Source of the DNA: Halanaerobiales bacterium
GTDB taxonomy: Bacteria > Bacillota > Halanaerobiia > Halanaerobiales > DTU029
Reading direction: 5' to 3'
NCBI GenBank assembly: GCA_022360715.1
Contig: JAKSCG010000151.1
Location: 1-36,403 of the forward strand
Length of the DNA stretch: 36,403 nt
Of this stretch, positions 1 to 7,252 are shown piece by piece (position 1 is the stretch's first letter; every line of letters begins with the position of its first letter). The notes beneath the pieces were generated by a model. That model was not told where the DNA came from and ran no database searches. It saw nothing but the letters and a program-made list of their open reading frames with translations. The translations under genes were made by a program, and so were the position numbers.

Positions 1-90
1 GTCTTGCTTAGACCCCCTGCACTAGCGTTTTGCCTGTTGTTCAATTTTCAAGGACCTCTCGTTTCTTACGCTCTTTCTTGCTTAAGAGCA
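1..90 (-). ncRNA. rRNA-operon-like leader (partial)
   Basis: On the minus strand this transcribed leader contains TGCTCTTAAGCA (79-90), which resembles the boxA antitermination element. It then has a small hairpin with arms GCTCTT and AAGAGC (70-75 and 84-89), and the segment CCTTGAAAATTGAACAACA, a type of sequence found just upstream of 16S genes or in rRNA spacers of Bacillota. The mature 16S gene is not reached in the window. A tRNA-operon leader is possible but less likely. Confidence 0.6.
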
Positions 91-96
91 GTTCCT

Positions 97-125
97 ATCT
101 TATCATCTCGTTTTTCCTTTGTCAA
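97..125 (-). promoter_or_regulatory. sigma-A promoter, probably of an rRNA operon
   Basis: Read on the minus strand, a perfect -35 TTGACA (120-125) and a -10 TAAGAT (97-102) are separated by exactly 17 bases. Transcription would start near position 90 and run off the left edge. The downstream sequence looks like an rRNA leader (next entry). In B. subtilis an rRNA operon follows gyrA in the same direction, which fits this position. The rRNA genes themselves lie outside the window. Confidence 0.8.
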
Positions 126-176
126 GAAATTTTCGCTTATAGCCAGTAACGAGTTTTATTTTAGCAAATGGATTGA

Positions 177-647
177 CTAATTTCCTTTTTTTTGTAATGA
201 TCTCCGTGTCCCTAAAAACCAGTTGCGATGCTCGTCTTCATCAATTAAGTTTTTGATCAATCCGTTCAGCATCTCCTTTTTAAAGGTATTTTCCGGCTCA
301 ATCGCTTTTATTATTTTCTTATAATCACTAAAGGCAATTGACTCAATGATGTAATTAACATAAAAGAAATTAGCGGTAGTGGTATAGTTGGTTAATTTGG
401 CTATATATTTACTGGCATGTGATAAATACTTCCCGATTTTTGTCGGAAAACCACCCATATGTTCAATATATCCCTTTATTTTATTAGCATGTACGGTTTC
501 ATTATCGGCCATTTCCAACAAAACCAGAGTATTATATTTATCTTCACTATATTTAGCCTGGGTTAAATAAAAATCTACCTGGGTCAGTTCCAGGAGGTAA
601 AACCAGTTTAACGCCAATAGCAGCAAATCATCCTTCACAAAAAACAT
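177..647 (-). CDS. ferritin-like diiron-domain protein
   Basis: A 156-residue, all-helical protein with the spacing of a ferritin-like four-helix diiron site: Glu20, the ExxH pair Glu50/His53, Glu102, and a second ExxH at Glu137/His140. This is the carboxylate/histidine pattern of ferritin-like and COQ7-like domains. A role in iron or oxygen chemistry is therefore likely, but the substrate is unknown. No signal peptide is evident, so it should be cytosolic. The start is uncertain: AAAGGA directly abuts the ATG at 647, and an in-frame GTG three codons later (638) has better spacing from it. The gene is divergent from fixC, and their shared 190-bp spacer is very AT-rich. It is co-oriented with the rRNA-type promoter downstream and could contribute some read-through. 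Confidence 0.7.
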   Translation of the reverse strand: MFFVKDDLLLLALNWFYLLELTQVDFYLTQAKYSEDKYNTLVLLEMADNETVHANKIKGYIEHMGGFPTKIGKYLSHASKYIAKLTNYTTTANFFYVNYIIESIAFSDYKKIIKAIEPENTFKKEMLNGLIKNLIDEDEHRNWFLGTRRSLQKKGN

Positions 648-837
648 TCCTTTCTATCAAAAAACCTTATCCTAGACTATTAAAATAGTTTATACCAAAA
701 GAAACTAATTTATAAATTTTATTTATAATTTATTTTGGGTTATCAGAATACCGGTTTTTCCTAAGCTTGCCTTTGTTTGATTAATAGTATAAATCTTTTA
801 TTAAATGCTTAAACTAACGGTAAACTGGAGTGATTTT

Positions 838-2148
838 ATGGGAAATGATCGTTATGATGTGATAATAGTCGGGGCCGGGCCAGCCGGTTCATCCGCAGCC
901 CAGCTCTGTGCAGAAAATAACCTATCGGTAGCCTTAATTGAAAAAGGTGAATTCCCCGGCAGTAAAAACATGTTTGGGGGAGCGATCTATAGCGAGACCA
1001 CAGCTACTATTGTCCCTACTTTCTGGGAAGAAGCCCCGCTTGAACGGCCGATTACCGAAGAAAAGATCTGGTTTATGGAACCTAATTCGGTGGTGGAGGT
1101 GGGATTTACCGGTTATGACTTTGCTAAATCCCCTTATAATTCATTTACTGTGATCAGATCACGTTTTGACCGTTGGTTTGCCGATAAAGCAGTCCAAAAA
1201 GGGGCCCATTTGCTCACTTCAACCCTTGTTGAAAACCTTGTTTATGAAAAATTGGGCCTTACCGGTAAAAAAGTTAGTGGAGTTAGGCTGGAAGATGGGT
1301 CGGAAATATACAGTGAGGTGGTTATCCTGGCTGAAGGGGGATGGGCTAATCTGGCCGAGAAGGCCGGTTTAAGGGATAATATTAACAGTAAAATGTTAAC
1401 TATATATATTAAGGAATTATTAGCCCTCCCTCAGGGGGTAATCGAAGCCCGTTTTAATCTGGAAAAAAATGAGGGATGTAGTATCGGGATGGTTAGTTAT
1501 CCTACTGCCGGGGCAATCGGTAAAGGAGGGATCTGGACGAACCGTGATACTATCTCACTGGCTGTCGGAGGATTTCTCGATCAATTTAATCAAAAAGGGT
1601 TAAATATCTATCAGTTGCTCTACCGGCTTAAAGGCCATCCCAAAGTAAAAAGATTAATTGAGGGGGCAGAGACAGTCCAGTATATGTACCACCAGATCCC
1701 CCGCGGGAGCTATGATAATATCCCAAGGCTCTATGATGACGGAATCCTGGTCACCGGTGATGCCGCCAATTTAATCAGCGGGAGGCATGGTACTGAGATT
1801 GCCATGTTGTCGGGAATGTATGCCGCTGAAACAGTTATCCATGCCAAAGCCAAGGGGGATTTTAGTAAAAAAACACTGGCTGCCTACGGTAATAAACTGG
1901 AAAATACCTTTTTTGTCGATAATATGAAAGTACGGAAAAAATCAAAAATTTTCTATCAAAAGCATACTGATTCCGATTTTCTAATCAGTCAGCTTGCCAA
2001 TGAAGTAGCCAAAGTCTTTTTTACCGAAGGGTTTAGAACTGAACAGGAAAATATTAATAATATGTTAAAAGAAGTAGAAAACATCCAACCGCTTTCTAAA
2101 ACCCTGTCTGATTTATACCAGGCTGTCTGGCACTGGAGGGTGTTATAA
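838..2148 (+). CDS. fixC: FixC-type FAD-dependent oxidoreductase (ETF:quinone oxidoreductase-like)
   Basis: A 436-residue flavoprotein starting MGNDRYDVIIVGAGPAG, with the dinucleotide-binding glycine motif at residues 11-16 and a second FAD-contact motif, VTGDAANL, in the C-terminal half. FixC proteins take electrons from electron-transfer flavoprotein (FixAB) and, with FixX, pass them to quinone or ferredoxin. The start at 838 is chosen because GGAG lies seven bases upstream; an in-frame ATG at 805 has no ribosome-binding site. The length is normal for the family. fixX follows with a one-base overlap, so the two are translationally coupled. No fixA or fixB (etfB/etfA) is in the window, so the electron donor must be encoded elsewhere or differ from the classical one. 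The pair runs against the leftward replication fork, unlike most of its neighbours. Confidence 0.88.
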   Translation: MGNDRYDVIIVGAGPAGSSAAQLCAENNLSVALIEKGEFPGSKNMFGGAIYSETTATIVPTFWEEAPLERPITEEKIWFMEPNSVVEVGFTGYDFAKSPYNSFTVIRSRFDRWFADKAVQKGAHLLTSTLVENLVYEKLGLTGKKVSGVRLEDGSEIYSEVVILAEGGWANLAEKAGLRDNINSKMLTIYIKELLALPQGVIEARFNLEKNEGCSIGMVSYPTAGAIGKGGIWTNRDTISLAVGGFLDQFNQKGLNIYQLLYRLKGHPKVKRLIEGAETVQYMYHQIPRGSYDNIPRLYDDGILVTGDAANLISGRHGTEIAMLSGMYAAETVIHAKAKGDFSKKTLAAYGNKLENTFFVDNMKVRKKSKIFYQKHTDSDFLISQLANEVAKVFFTEGFRTEQENINNMLKEVENIQPLSKTLSDLYQAVWHWRVL

Positions 2149-2441
2149 TGGGTAACTTTATCAAAACCAATCAAAATCCTTTAAAATATGTCCGGATCAA
2201 AGTAGCTGACCACTCACATATTTATCTTAGGGATAAGCAAAGATGTCAGCGCGAATGCGAAAATAAACCCTGTACCTATTTCTGTCCCACCCGTGTTTAT
2301 TCCTGGTCTGGTGAAGACAGGGAAATTAAAGTAGCCTATCAGCGCTGTGTTGAATGTGGTGCTTGCCCCTGGGGTTGCCCTTATGATAATATCAGTTGGT
2401 CTTTCCCCCCGGGCGGATATGGGGTCCATTATGAATTATAA
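2148..2441 (+). CDS. fixX: FixX-type ferredoxin-like protein
   Basis: A 97-residue iron-sulfur protein and electron-transfer partner of FixC. The second cysteine group, CVECGACPWGCP, is a full four-cysteine [4Fe-4S] motif. The first group (CQRECENKPCTYFCP, about residues 27-41) is the degenerate half-site usual in FixX. The ATG overlaps the fixC stop as TAATG and is preceded by GGAGGG, so the genes are co-translated. The C-terminus (GGYGVHYEL) keeps the FixX glycine-valine ending but lacks the usual terminal Arg-Tyr-Gly. The last 50 bases overlap the tail of a convergent kinase gene, which suggests a recombination junction at this point. Confidence 0.88.
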   Translation: MGNFIKTNQNPLKYVRIKVADHSHIYLRDKQRCQRECENKPCTYFCPTRVYSWSGEDREIKVAYQRCVECGACPWGCPYDNISWSFPPGGYGVHYEL

Positions 2442-2976
2442 AATCTGCTTTTTCTTTCGGTTTAAATCTTCGTAAATATTGTAAATCATTCTTTCGCCAA
2501 ATGCCATCCCACTTTTCATCTTGTTCCAGACCATATTCTTCTCGATCCCTTCTTTTGCCCCGTTCAATTGCTACGTCAATCGGGCAATCAATCCAGATCG
2601 AAAATGAAAAATACTTGCTTAATTGGGGACGAAAAAGACCAACTCCTTCTATAATTAGGTAATCATCAGTAACTATCGTTGTTTCTAATAGACCCCGACC
2701 TTTCTCCCAATCAAACTTTTTATATAATAATGTACTATTACCTAAAGAATATGGTATAATTACTTCTTTCTCCAACCGGTTAAAATCGAAAATATCCCAT
2801 AGTTGATATTCAACAAGATCATTTGAACGATAAAAGGAATCAACTGCTATGATTGGGGCATTAATTTCCAAAGCCAATTTTCTTGCTAAAGTGGACTTGC
2901 CAGACCCTCCAAAGCCAGAAATTCCAATAATAACCGGTTTTTCGCGTTTGCTTATAGTTTCTATTATTCTATGCAT
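2392..2976 (-). CDS. uridine-kinase-like P-loop NTPase
   Basis: A 194-residue protein with Walker A GFGGSGKST at residues 21-29, an acidic substrate-site motif VDSFYRS, and EGVGLFRP further on. This is the arrangement of the uridine kinase/phosphoribulokinase-like P-loop family. It probably phosphorylates a nucleoside or other small hydroxyl compound; the substrate cannot be read from sequence. The start at 2976 is favoured over the in-frame ATG at 2991 because GGAGG lies eight bases before it. The last ten or so residues (GPHIRPGGKTN) are encoded antisense to fixX. Relatives, as I recall them, end near the preceding ADFIIHN, so this tail looks like read-through across an insertion boundary. 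It is the last gene of the minus-strand accessory block. Confidence 0.75.
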   Translation of the reverse strand: MHRIIETISKREKPVIIGISGFGGSGKSTLARKLALEINAPIIAVDSFYRSNDLVEYQLWDIFDFNRLEKEVIIPYSLGNSTLLYKKFDWEKGRGLLETTIVTDDYLIIEGVGLFRPQLSKYFSFSIWIDCPIDVAIERGKRRDREEYGLEQDEKWDGIWRKNDLQYLRRFKPKEKADFIIHNGPHIRPGGKTN

Positions 2977-3039
2977 AAGCAATTCCTCCATTAAAAAGTA
3001 AAATGCTTAACTTAACCGCTTATCGGCGATCTTTCATGC

Positions 3040-3070
3040 ATATTGCATATATTGCCGGGATATGCAATAT
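3040..3070. repeat. 11-bp perfect inverted repeat in the kinase upstream region
   Basis: ATATTGCATAT (3040-3050) is followed after nine bases by its exact reverse complement ATATGCAATAT (3060-3070). It lies 64 bases upstream of the kinase start and downstream of the Tiki-like gene. No T-run follows on either strand, so it is a poor terminator. An operator for a dimeric regulator, or a recombination relic, fits better. Confidence 0.5.
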
Positions 3071-3179
3071 TATACTTAATCAACTATTGCCAATGGTGGT
3101 ATTGGGTCAGGCCTTTTTTATATAATCAAAAAGACTTTGGATATACTTCTATTCCAAGTGCACGTCAAATGCCAGTACA

Positions 3180-4367
3180 TTACCTAAACTTTTTAAAACG
3201 TTTTTGCATGTTTGCAGATTTTTTAATACTATCTATCAGTTCTTCAACTGTCATGTTTAATCTCTTCGCTTTTGGATTTGCACTTTGCTGTATTGCTTCT
3301 ATCCTGTTATTCTCATTAATAAAGCCAGGTGCTAATTCCACACCTTTATACTTGGAAAGTGGTTTTGTATATATATATCCATCACAATAGGCACCTAAAT
3401 TGAAATTGTTATAACCGTGTTGCCAAAGACTATTTTTACCTGGTAGTTTTTCAAAAGGTGTTCCTTTTATATCGAATCCAACTGGTTTGAATTTTTCATC
3501 AATTTTTATCATTAGTTTATCTATTACTCCCTCTGCCGGATATACATCTTCTGAAAACTTATCTTTACTAGGCCATGGTGAATGAAGAAAAATTGTTATA
3601 CATCTCTCTCCGATTTTATCATATATAATATTTCCCATCCTATCATCTACGAATCTAACGAATCTTTTTTCTTTTTCATGATAGATGGGTTGCTTATATT
3701 TAGTATAGGCATGATTTATGCCTGAAAATATTAAGGCCTTTTCTTCTTTTTGTAAAAATTCTTTAATGATAACATCTGCCATGAACTGATCCCCTGGACC
3801 ATCTTTAAAAACATTTTTCATTATTTCAGGATTATTCCTGTCTTCTTCTGTCTTGACGTAACTCCAATCCGAATTTCCATTTAACCCAACTACTCTAAAC
3901 TTTCTGGCATCCTTTGGGAGTTGTTGATTAAAATCCCAAGCTGTTTTGTAAATATCAATGTATTCTTGATACCCCCACCACGGCCAAAAATTAAATTGTA
4001 TTTCATATGCTAAAGATTCGTTATATGTCTTCGCACTAAGAAGTTGATCGATTTTATCTTGGTCCTCGTAACATGCAAACTCTATACCAAGATTATATAC
4101 TCCATCTTCATATAAAAAAGGAATCAGATCTTGAACCAGTTCAACATCGTGTTTAATCCTATGATATTCACCCAGAAAAATAATATCATGACTCTTGAAT
4201 TTACTAAGAACATACTCTTCTGGTGTTTTATAATTTTTAACTATATAAGTTTCTAATTCTTGTCTCATGCTATTACTGAGAGCTGGAAAAGGCTCTTTCC
4301 TAGGATATAAGAATAATAACAGAATTCCAATTAAAATAACTACAGCTAATAATAACTTTTTTTTCAT
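3180..4367 (-). CDS. membrane-anchored Tiki/ChaN/EreA-superfamily protein
   Basis: A 395-residue protein with a hydrophobic N-terminal segment (residues 4-21, MKKKLLLAVVILIGILLL) that should act as signal anchor, placing the rest outside the membrane. The body carries the hallmark motifs of the TraB/Tiki/ChaN/erythromycin-esterase superfamily: GEYH at 66-69 followed by His73, GIEF with Glu96, and SGINHA with His219. These residues normally form a metal or catalytic centre. Members hydrolyse peptides or esters or bind haem, and the activity of this one is unknown. Resistance to macrolides should not be assumed: the membrane anchor and overall sequence do not match classical EreA. It sits alone between a 319-bp spacer with gene debris and the inverted-repeat spacer before the kinase. 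Confidence 0.6.
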   Translation of the reverse strand: MKKKLLLAVVILIGILLLFLYPRKEPFPALSNSMRQELETYIVKNYKTPEEYVLSKFKSHDIIFLGEYHRIKHDVELVQDLIPFLYEDGVYNLGIEFACYEDQDKIDQLLSAKTYNESLAYEIQFNFWPWWGYQEYIDIYKTAWDFNQQLPKDARKFRVVGLNGNSDWSYVKTEEDRNNPEIMKNVFKDGPGDQFMADVIIKEFLQKEEKALIFSGINHAYTKYKQPIYHEKEKRFVRFVDDRMGNIIYDKIGERCITIFLHSPWPSKDKFSEDVYPAEGVIDKLMIKIDEKFKPVGFDIKGTPFEKLPGKNSLWQHGYNNFNLGAYCDGYIYTKPLSKYKGVELAPGFINENNRIEAIQQSANPKAKRLNMTVEELIDSIKKSANMQKRFKKFR

Positions 4368-4549
4368 TTAAAACCGCTCTCTTTCCAATAGCAGCATAAT
4401 CATTCACTTTGTCAGCGATAGGCATCTTGGGCTTTACAGCTTATTCTCAGATAATAACTGATAATATTTAGACCAAACACATCGAGCAAGGATAGCTGAA
4501 AGAAAAACCGATCTGTCCATTTTAAATAACCATTAAAACAGGAAAGCCT

Positions 4550-4687
4550 CTATTTATTAAATCTAATCCTATCCTTATCTGACGGTATACTGTTTCTTAC
4601 CGTTGTCCATTCACCATCTTGTAATACTTCATAATTAGACGTTCTCGGAGCAGTTTTAACCGAGAAATGTTCGGTTAGCCTTGTTCT
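4550..4687 (-). pseudogene. possible gene remnant after the acetyltransferase
   Basis: Directly after the acetyltransferase stop, the same reading frame stays open for 45 codons up to a TAG at 4550-4552. The translated stretch has protein-like composition (for example NYEVLQDGEWTTVRNSIPSD) but no start codon. It may be the 3' end of a lost gene, or a C-terminal extension cut off by the TAG at 4688. The rest of this spacer (4368-4549) shows only a 28-codon ORF and no recognisable element. Confidence 0.35.
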
Positions 4688-5239
4688 CTATTTTACTTTA
4701 ATCAGATCGTATTCAAGCTGGATATCTCTTTCATCTTCTTCAAATAGTGCTGTATTTATTTCTGTTGCTTCCACCCATCCTATTGACTTGTAGAATGCTA
4801 TTGTATCTTCCGCAGAACCTGCACATGTATAAAGTTTTTCTGCTCCCCATGTTTTTGCACATGTTGTACAATAATTGACCAAGCTTTTTCCTATTCCTAT
4901 TCCACGGTACGGGCGTGATACAAATAATGAATCGAGCAACAAATACTTTGCAGTTTTTCCAAAGAAATCATTATTTAAAGTTACATAACCAACACAAGCT
5001 CCCTCTTTATTAAACGCACCAAATGCAATTCCTCCTGAATTAATAGTATTTTTAAACGCATCTCTATAGGCTTCAAAACCATCAGGCCAATCTTCTTCCA
5101 TAAAATCAATTTTAACTAATTGGTATTTCCCATCTATTTTTCTCCATACTTTTTCTATCCACTGACTTGGGTCAATTTCTGATATTCTATTACTTTCTTC
5201 TATTGATAAAGTTCTATATTTTATTTGACTTGTACTCAT
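4688..5239 (-). CDS. GNAT-family N-acetyltransferase
   Basis: A 183-residue protein with a C-terminal GNAT fold. The acetyl-CoA pyrophosphate-binding motif RGIGIG sits at residues 112-117, after the beta-4 strand YLLLDSLFVSRPY, and a typical late motif AFYKSIGWVEA follows. It would transfer an acetyl group from acetyl-CoA to an amine; the substrate is not predictable. The first 50 residues are family-variable. GAGGG lies ten bases before the ATG. The open reading frame continues beyond its stop (see the adjacent remnant). It has its own spacer on each side, which suggests an individually acquired gene rather than a tight operon. Confidence 0.85.
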   Translation of the reverse strand: MSTSQIKYRTLSIEESNRISEIDPSQWIEKVWRKIDGKYQLVKIDFMEEDWPDGFEAYRDAFKNTINSGGIAFGAFNKEGACVGYVTLNNDFFGKTAKYLLLDSLFVSRPYRGIGIGKSLVNYCTTCAKTWGAEKLYTCAGSAEDTIAFYKSIGWVEATEINTALFEEDERDIQLEYDLIKVK

Positions 5240-5311
5240 TGTAATTTAGCCCTCATTTTCAATTTTTTAAGTGTTTTTACTGTTCATGATCTCGCCACGG
5301 ACGATAACCCT

Positions 5312-5335
5312 TAATGGGTCTGTTATTACCCATTA
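5312..5335 (-). repeat. 8-bp hairpin upstream of the acetyltransferase
   Basis: TAATGGGT (5312-5319) and ACCCATTA (5328-5335) form a perfect 8-bp stem with an 8-base loop in the spacer between the TIM-barrel gene and the acetyltransferase. There is no T-run, so it is a weak terminator candidate at best. It may be an operator or a leader hairpin. Confidence 0.4.
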
Positions 5336-5409
5336 TATAAATAAGACGAAAATTCTGCTAATTACGGTGTCCTGTATATATCAAAGTTTGTTGCACATTA
5401 TTTCTGTTT

Positions 5410-6180
5410 TCATTGATTATAGAATCTTAATGCTTCCAGCCTTTTTGCTCGCTCAAACGCTTCATGCAAAAAATCATCTACTGACAAACCCTCATAACCC
5501 CAATTCATTGCTTCTATTGCAGTCGCACCTGAATAATCCGTTTCCTCAATTTTTTTCATAGTTGTTACCCAATCAATTGTGCCGTCAAAAGGTAACCGGT
5601 GTGTGGCATTTCCGTAATTATCATGTAGATGTAGTGCCATCAACCGGGAACCGTACATGGATAATAAATTACTATCCGGATAGTAGCGACTATGATGTGC
5701 GCAATCATAACAGAATCCGATACGCAGGGAATCTACTTGTTCCAGTACATATGACAAATTGGTAAGGTTCCATAAATTCTCCAACGCAACATTAACACCA
5801 AGCTGTTCAGCTTTTTCAGCGATTCTCTTAATTCTATCAAGTCCCAATGCATTATATGGATTGTCTTCATCGGGCAGGTGTACCACCATTGTCGAAATTT
5901 CCAAGTTGGCACAATCCTCAACACATTGCAAATAGCAATCGGTTGCGGCTTCACCGTCTAGATTGTCAAGCCAGAGGTTGTTTTGGACTTGAAATGGTGT
6001 GTGGATATTCTCGATAAAAAGACCCGCTTCTCGCACAATTTGTGGTCCTTTGCGGTAATCTTTACGATCCAAATATTTACTCCACCATAATAATACTCCA
6101 TCAAATCCCGCTTCTTTTATCAACCGATATCGTTCATTAATTGGCAATTCATAGCCAAACCAATCATAAATAGTAATCAT
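5410..6180 (-). CDS. sugar phosphate isomerase/epimerase-like TIM barrel
   Basis: A 256-residue protein of the xylose-isomerase-like TIM-barrel (AP endonuclease family 2) superfamily. Likely metal ligands occur at strand ends in the expected order: His60, His101, Glu134 (ALENLWN), Asp159/His162 (CYDCAHH), His185 (LHLHDN) and Glu223 (AIEAMN). It probably isomerises or epimerises a sugar or polyol; substrate unknown. The ATG at 6180 is chosen because AAAGGA lies eight bases upstream; a TTG two codons earlier is too close to it. Only 27 bases separate it from the upstream methyltransferase, so the two are probably co-transcribed. Confidence 0.78.
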   Translation of the reverse strand: MITIYDWFGYELPINERYRLIKEAGFDGVLLWWSKYLDRKDYRKGPQIVREAGLFIENIHTPFQVQNNLWLDNLDGEAATDCYLQCVEDCANLEISTMVVHLPDEDNPYNALGLDRIKRIAEKAEQLGVNVALENLWNLTNLSYVLEQVDSLRIGFCYDCAHHSRYYPDSNLLSMYGSRLMALHLHDNYGNATHRLPFDGTIDWVTTMKKIEETDYSGATAIEAMNWGYEGLSVDDFLHEAFERAKRLEALRFYNQ

Positions 6181-6207
6181 AAGCAAATTCCTTTCATGTA
6201 CCTCACC

Positions 6208-6978
6208 CTATTTCTTAACAGCTTTTGTTGCTATAAATGTATTTATATATGGATCTAGTAGATCTCCACCAGAGGAATCCTCATAAAAACCATTAATCAT
6301 AAAACCCACTTTAATCTGCCCTCCAATTTGATCATCTAAAGAATGTCCAAATTCTAAAGTTTCTTTTGCTTCAATCCTTTTTATTAGTTCTTTTTTGGAA
6401 AGTTGATTTATATCAGAATAAGGAATACTATATTTAACATCAAGTTTATGATTTTCATCCCATTCGTACATATCAAAAATGTATATTATTGGATTACAAA
6501 ATCCAGCTAGTAGAGTTCCATCCTTTTTTAAAACTCTGTAACACTCTTTCCAAACCTTATTTACATCATCAATAAAACAATTAGATACCGGATGAAAAAT
6601 TAAATCAAAGATTTCATTCTTAAATATGGATAAATCACGCATGTCTCCTTGCTCAATAGTAATTGATAATCCCTCTCTCTCTGCTACGCTCTTATCTCTC
6701 TGGAGTTGAGCAGGACTATTATCAAAAACAGTTACATCTGATCCTAATGCAGCAAATATTGGACCTTGTTGTCCTCCTCCTGATGCAAGGCATAAAATTT
6801 TCTTTCCTTTAAGTTTTGGAAACCACTTTACAGGAACAGATTTTGTTGGAGTTAAAAGAACACTCCAATTTCCTCTTCTCGCTTCTTCGATTTGTTGTAA
6901 ATTTACAGGTATAGTCCAAATATTACCCATATCTACTTGCTTATTCCATGCTTCACGATTATGGTTTAAAATATCCAT
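6208..6978 (-). CDS. class I SAM-dependent methyltransferase
   Basis: A 256-residue protein with a Rossmann-type SAM-binding motif I, LCLASGGGQQG (residues 62-72), an acidic residue at the end of the second strand (Asp86 in VFDNSP), and GDMRDL (111-116) as the adenine-contact region. The substrate is unknown; it resembles small-molecule methyltransferases of the UbiE/Methyltransf_11 type. GAAGGGG lies seven bases before the ATG. It is the first gene of the accessory block on the minus strand and probably shares a transcript with the TIM-barrel gene. Its 5' region is a structured spacer described separately. Confidence 0.82.
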   Translation of the reverse strand: MDILNHNREAWNKQVDMGNIWTIPVNLQQIEEARRGNWSVLLTPTKSVPVKWFPKLKGKKILCLASGGGQQGPIFAALGSDVTVFDNSPAQLQRDKSVAEREGLSITIEQGDMRDLSIFKNEIFDLIFHPVSNCFIDDVNKVWKECYRVLKKDGTLLAGFCNPIIYIFDMYEWDENHKLDVKYSIPYSDINQLSKKELIKRIEAKETLEFGHSLDDQIGGQIKVGFMINGFYEDSSGGDLLDPYINTFIATKAVKK

Positions 6979-7033
6979 TGATCTACCCCTTCATTTAATT
7001 TGATTTGCTAATTATACATAGTCTGTTGCCTAA

Positions 7034-7101
7034 CGTTATGTATTGCCGAAGTTCATGAATCATAGGGTGACTGCCCTTGATGAAGGAGTTTGGGCGTAAC
7101 G
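7034..7101. other. structured intergenic element upstream of the methyltransferase
   Basis: CGTTATGT (7034-7041) can pair with GCGTAACG (7094-7101), an 8-bp closing stem with two G-U pairs if transcribed on the plus strand. Inside lie AGGG/CCCT (7064-7067 and 7074-7077), an alternative CCTT/AAGG hairpin (7075-7078 and 7083-7086), and the palindrome TTCATGAA (7052-7059). The richness in short helices stands out from the surrounding AT-rich sequence. It could be a folded RNA, or a recombination-site-like repeat associated with the accessory genes. I do not recognise a named family. Confidence 0.4.
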
Positions 7102-7219
7102 ATAGTAGAACTGTAAGTACCATATGAAGTATATTTTTTTATGTTATATCTAGTTCACCTATTTGCAGGAATATTCAGGAAGCATTTTTGCCTTTTTTTA
7201 AGTAAGAAATACCTGAGAT

Positions 7220-7252
7220 AAAAATGCTAGCCATGCATGAAGCCTGCTTTTT
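7220..7252 (-). terminator. possible gyrA terminator
   Basis: On the minus strand an A-tract is followed by an imperfect stem (GCAGGC paired with GCTAGC) around a TTCATGCAT loop, and then by ATTTTT. The stem has a mismatch and a bulge. It lies 60-90 bases after the gyrA stop and could end the gyrB-gyrA transcript. The flanking A and T runs would allow function in both directions. The rest of the 333-base gap 6979-7311 shows no gene. Confidence 0.4.

Noticed and set aside
710-728. PerR/Fur-like palindrome TTATAAA-TTTTA-TTTATAA upstream of the ferritin-like gene
   Set aside because: The spacing differs from the PerR box and the region is almost pure A+T, so a chance match is likely.
2977-2991. 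Earlier in-frame ATG for the kinase at 2991
   Set aside because: The codons after it are themselves the GGAGG ribosome-binding site of the ATG at 2976.
3180-4367. Annotation as erythromycin esterase resistance gene
   Set aside because: Only superfamily motifs are shared; the signal anchor and remaining sequence do not support macrolide hydrolysis.
4434-4520. 28-codon ORF in the 4368-4687 spacer (minus strand)
   Set aside because: Short, no ribosome-binding site seen and no recognisable sequence.
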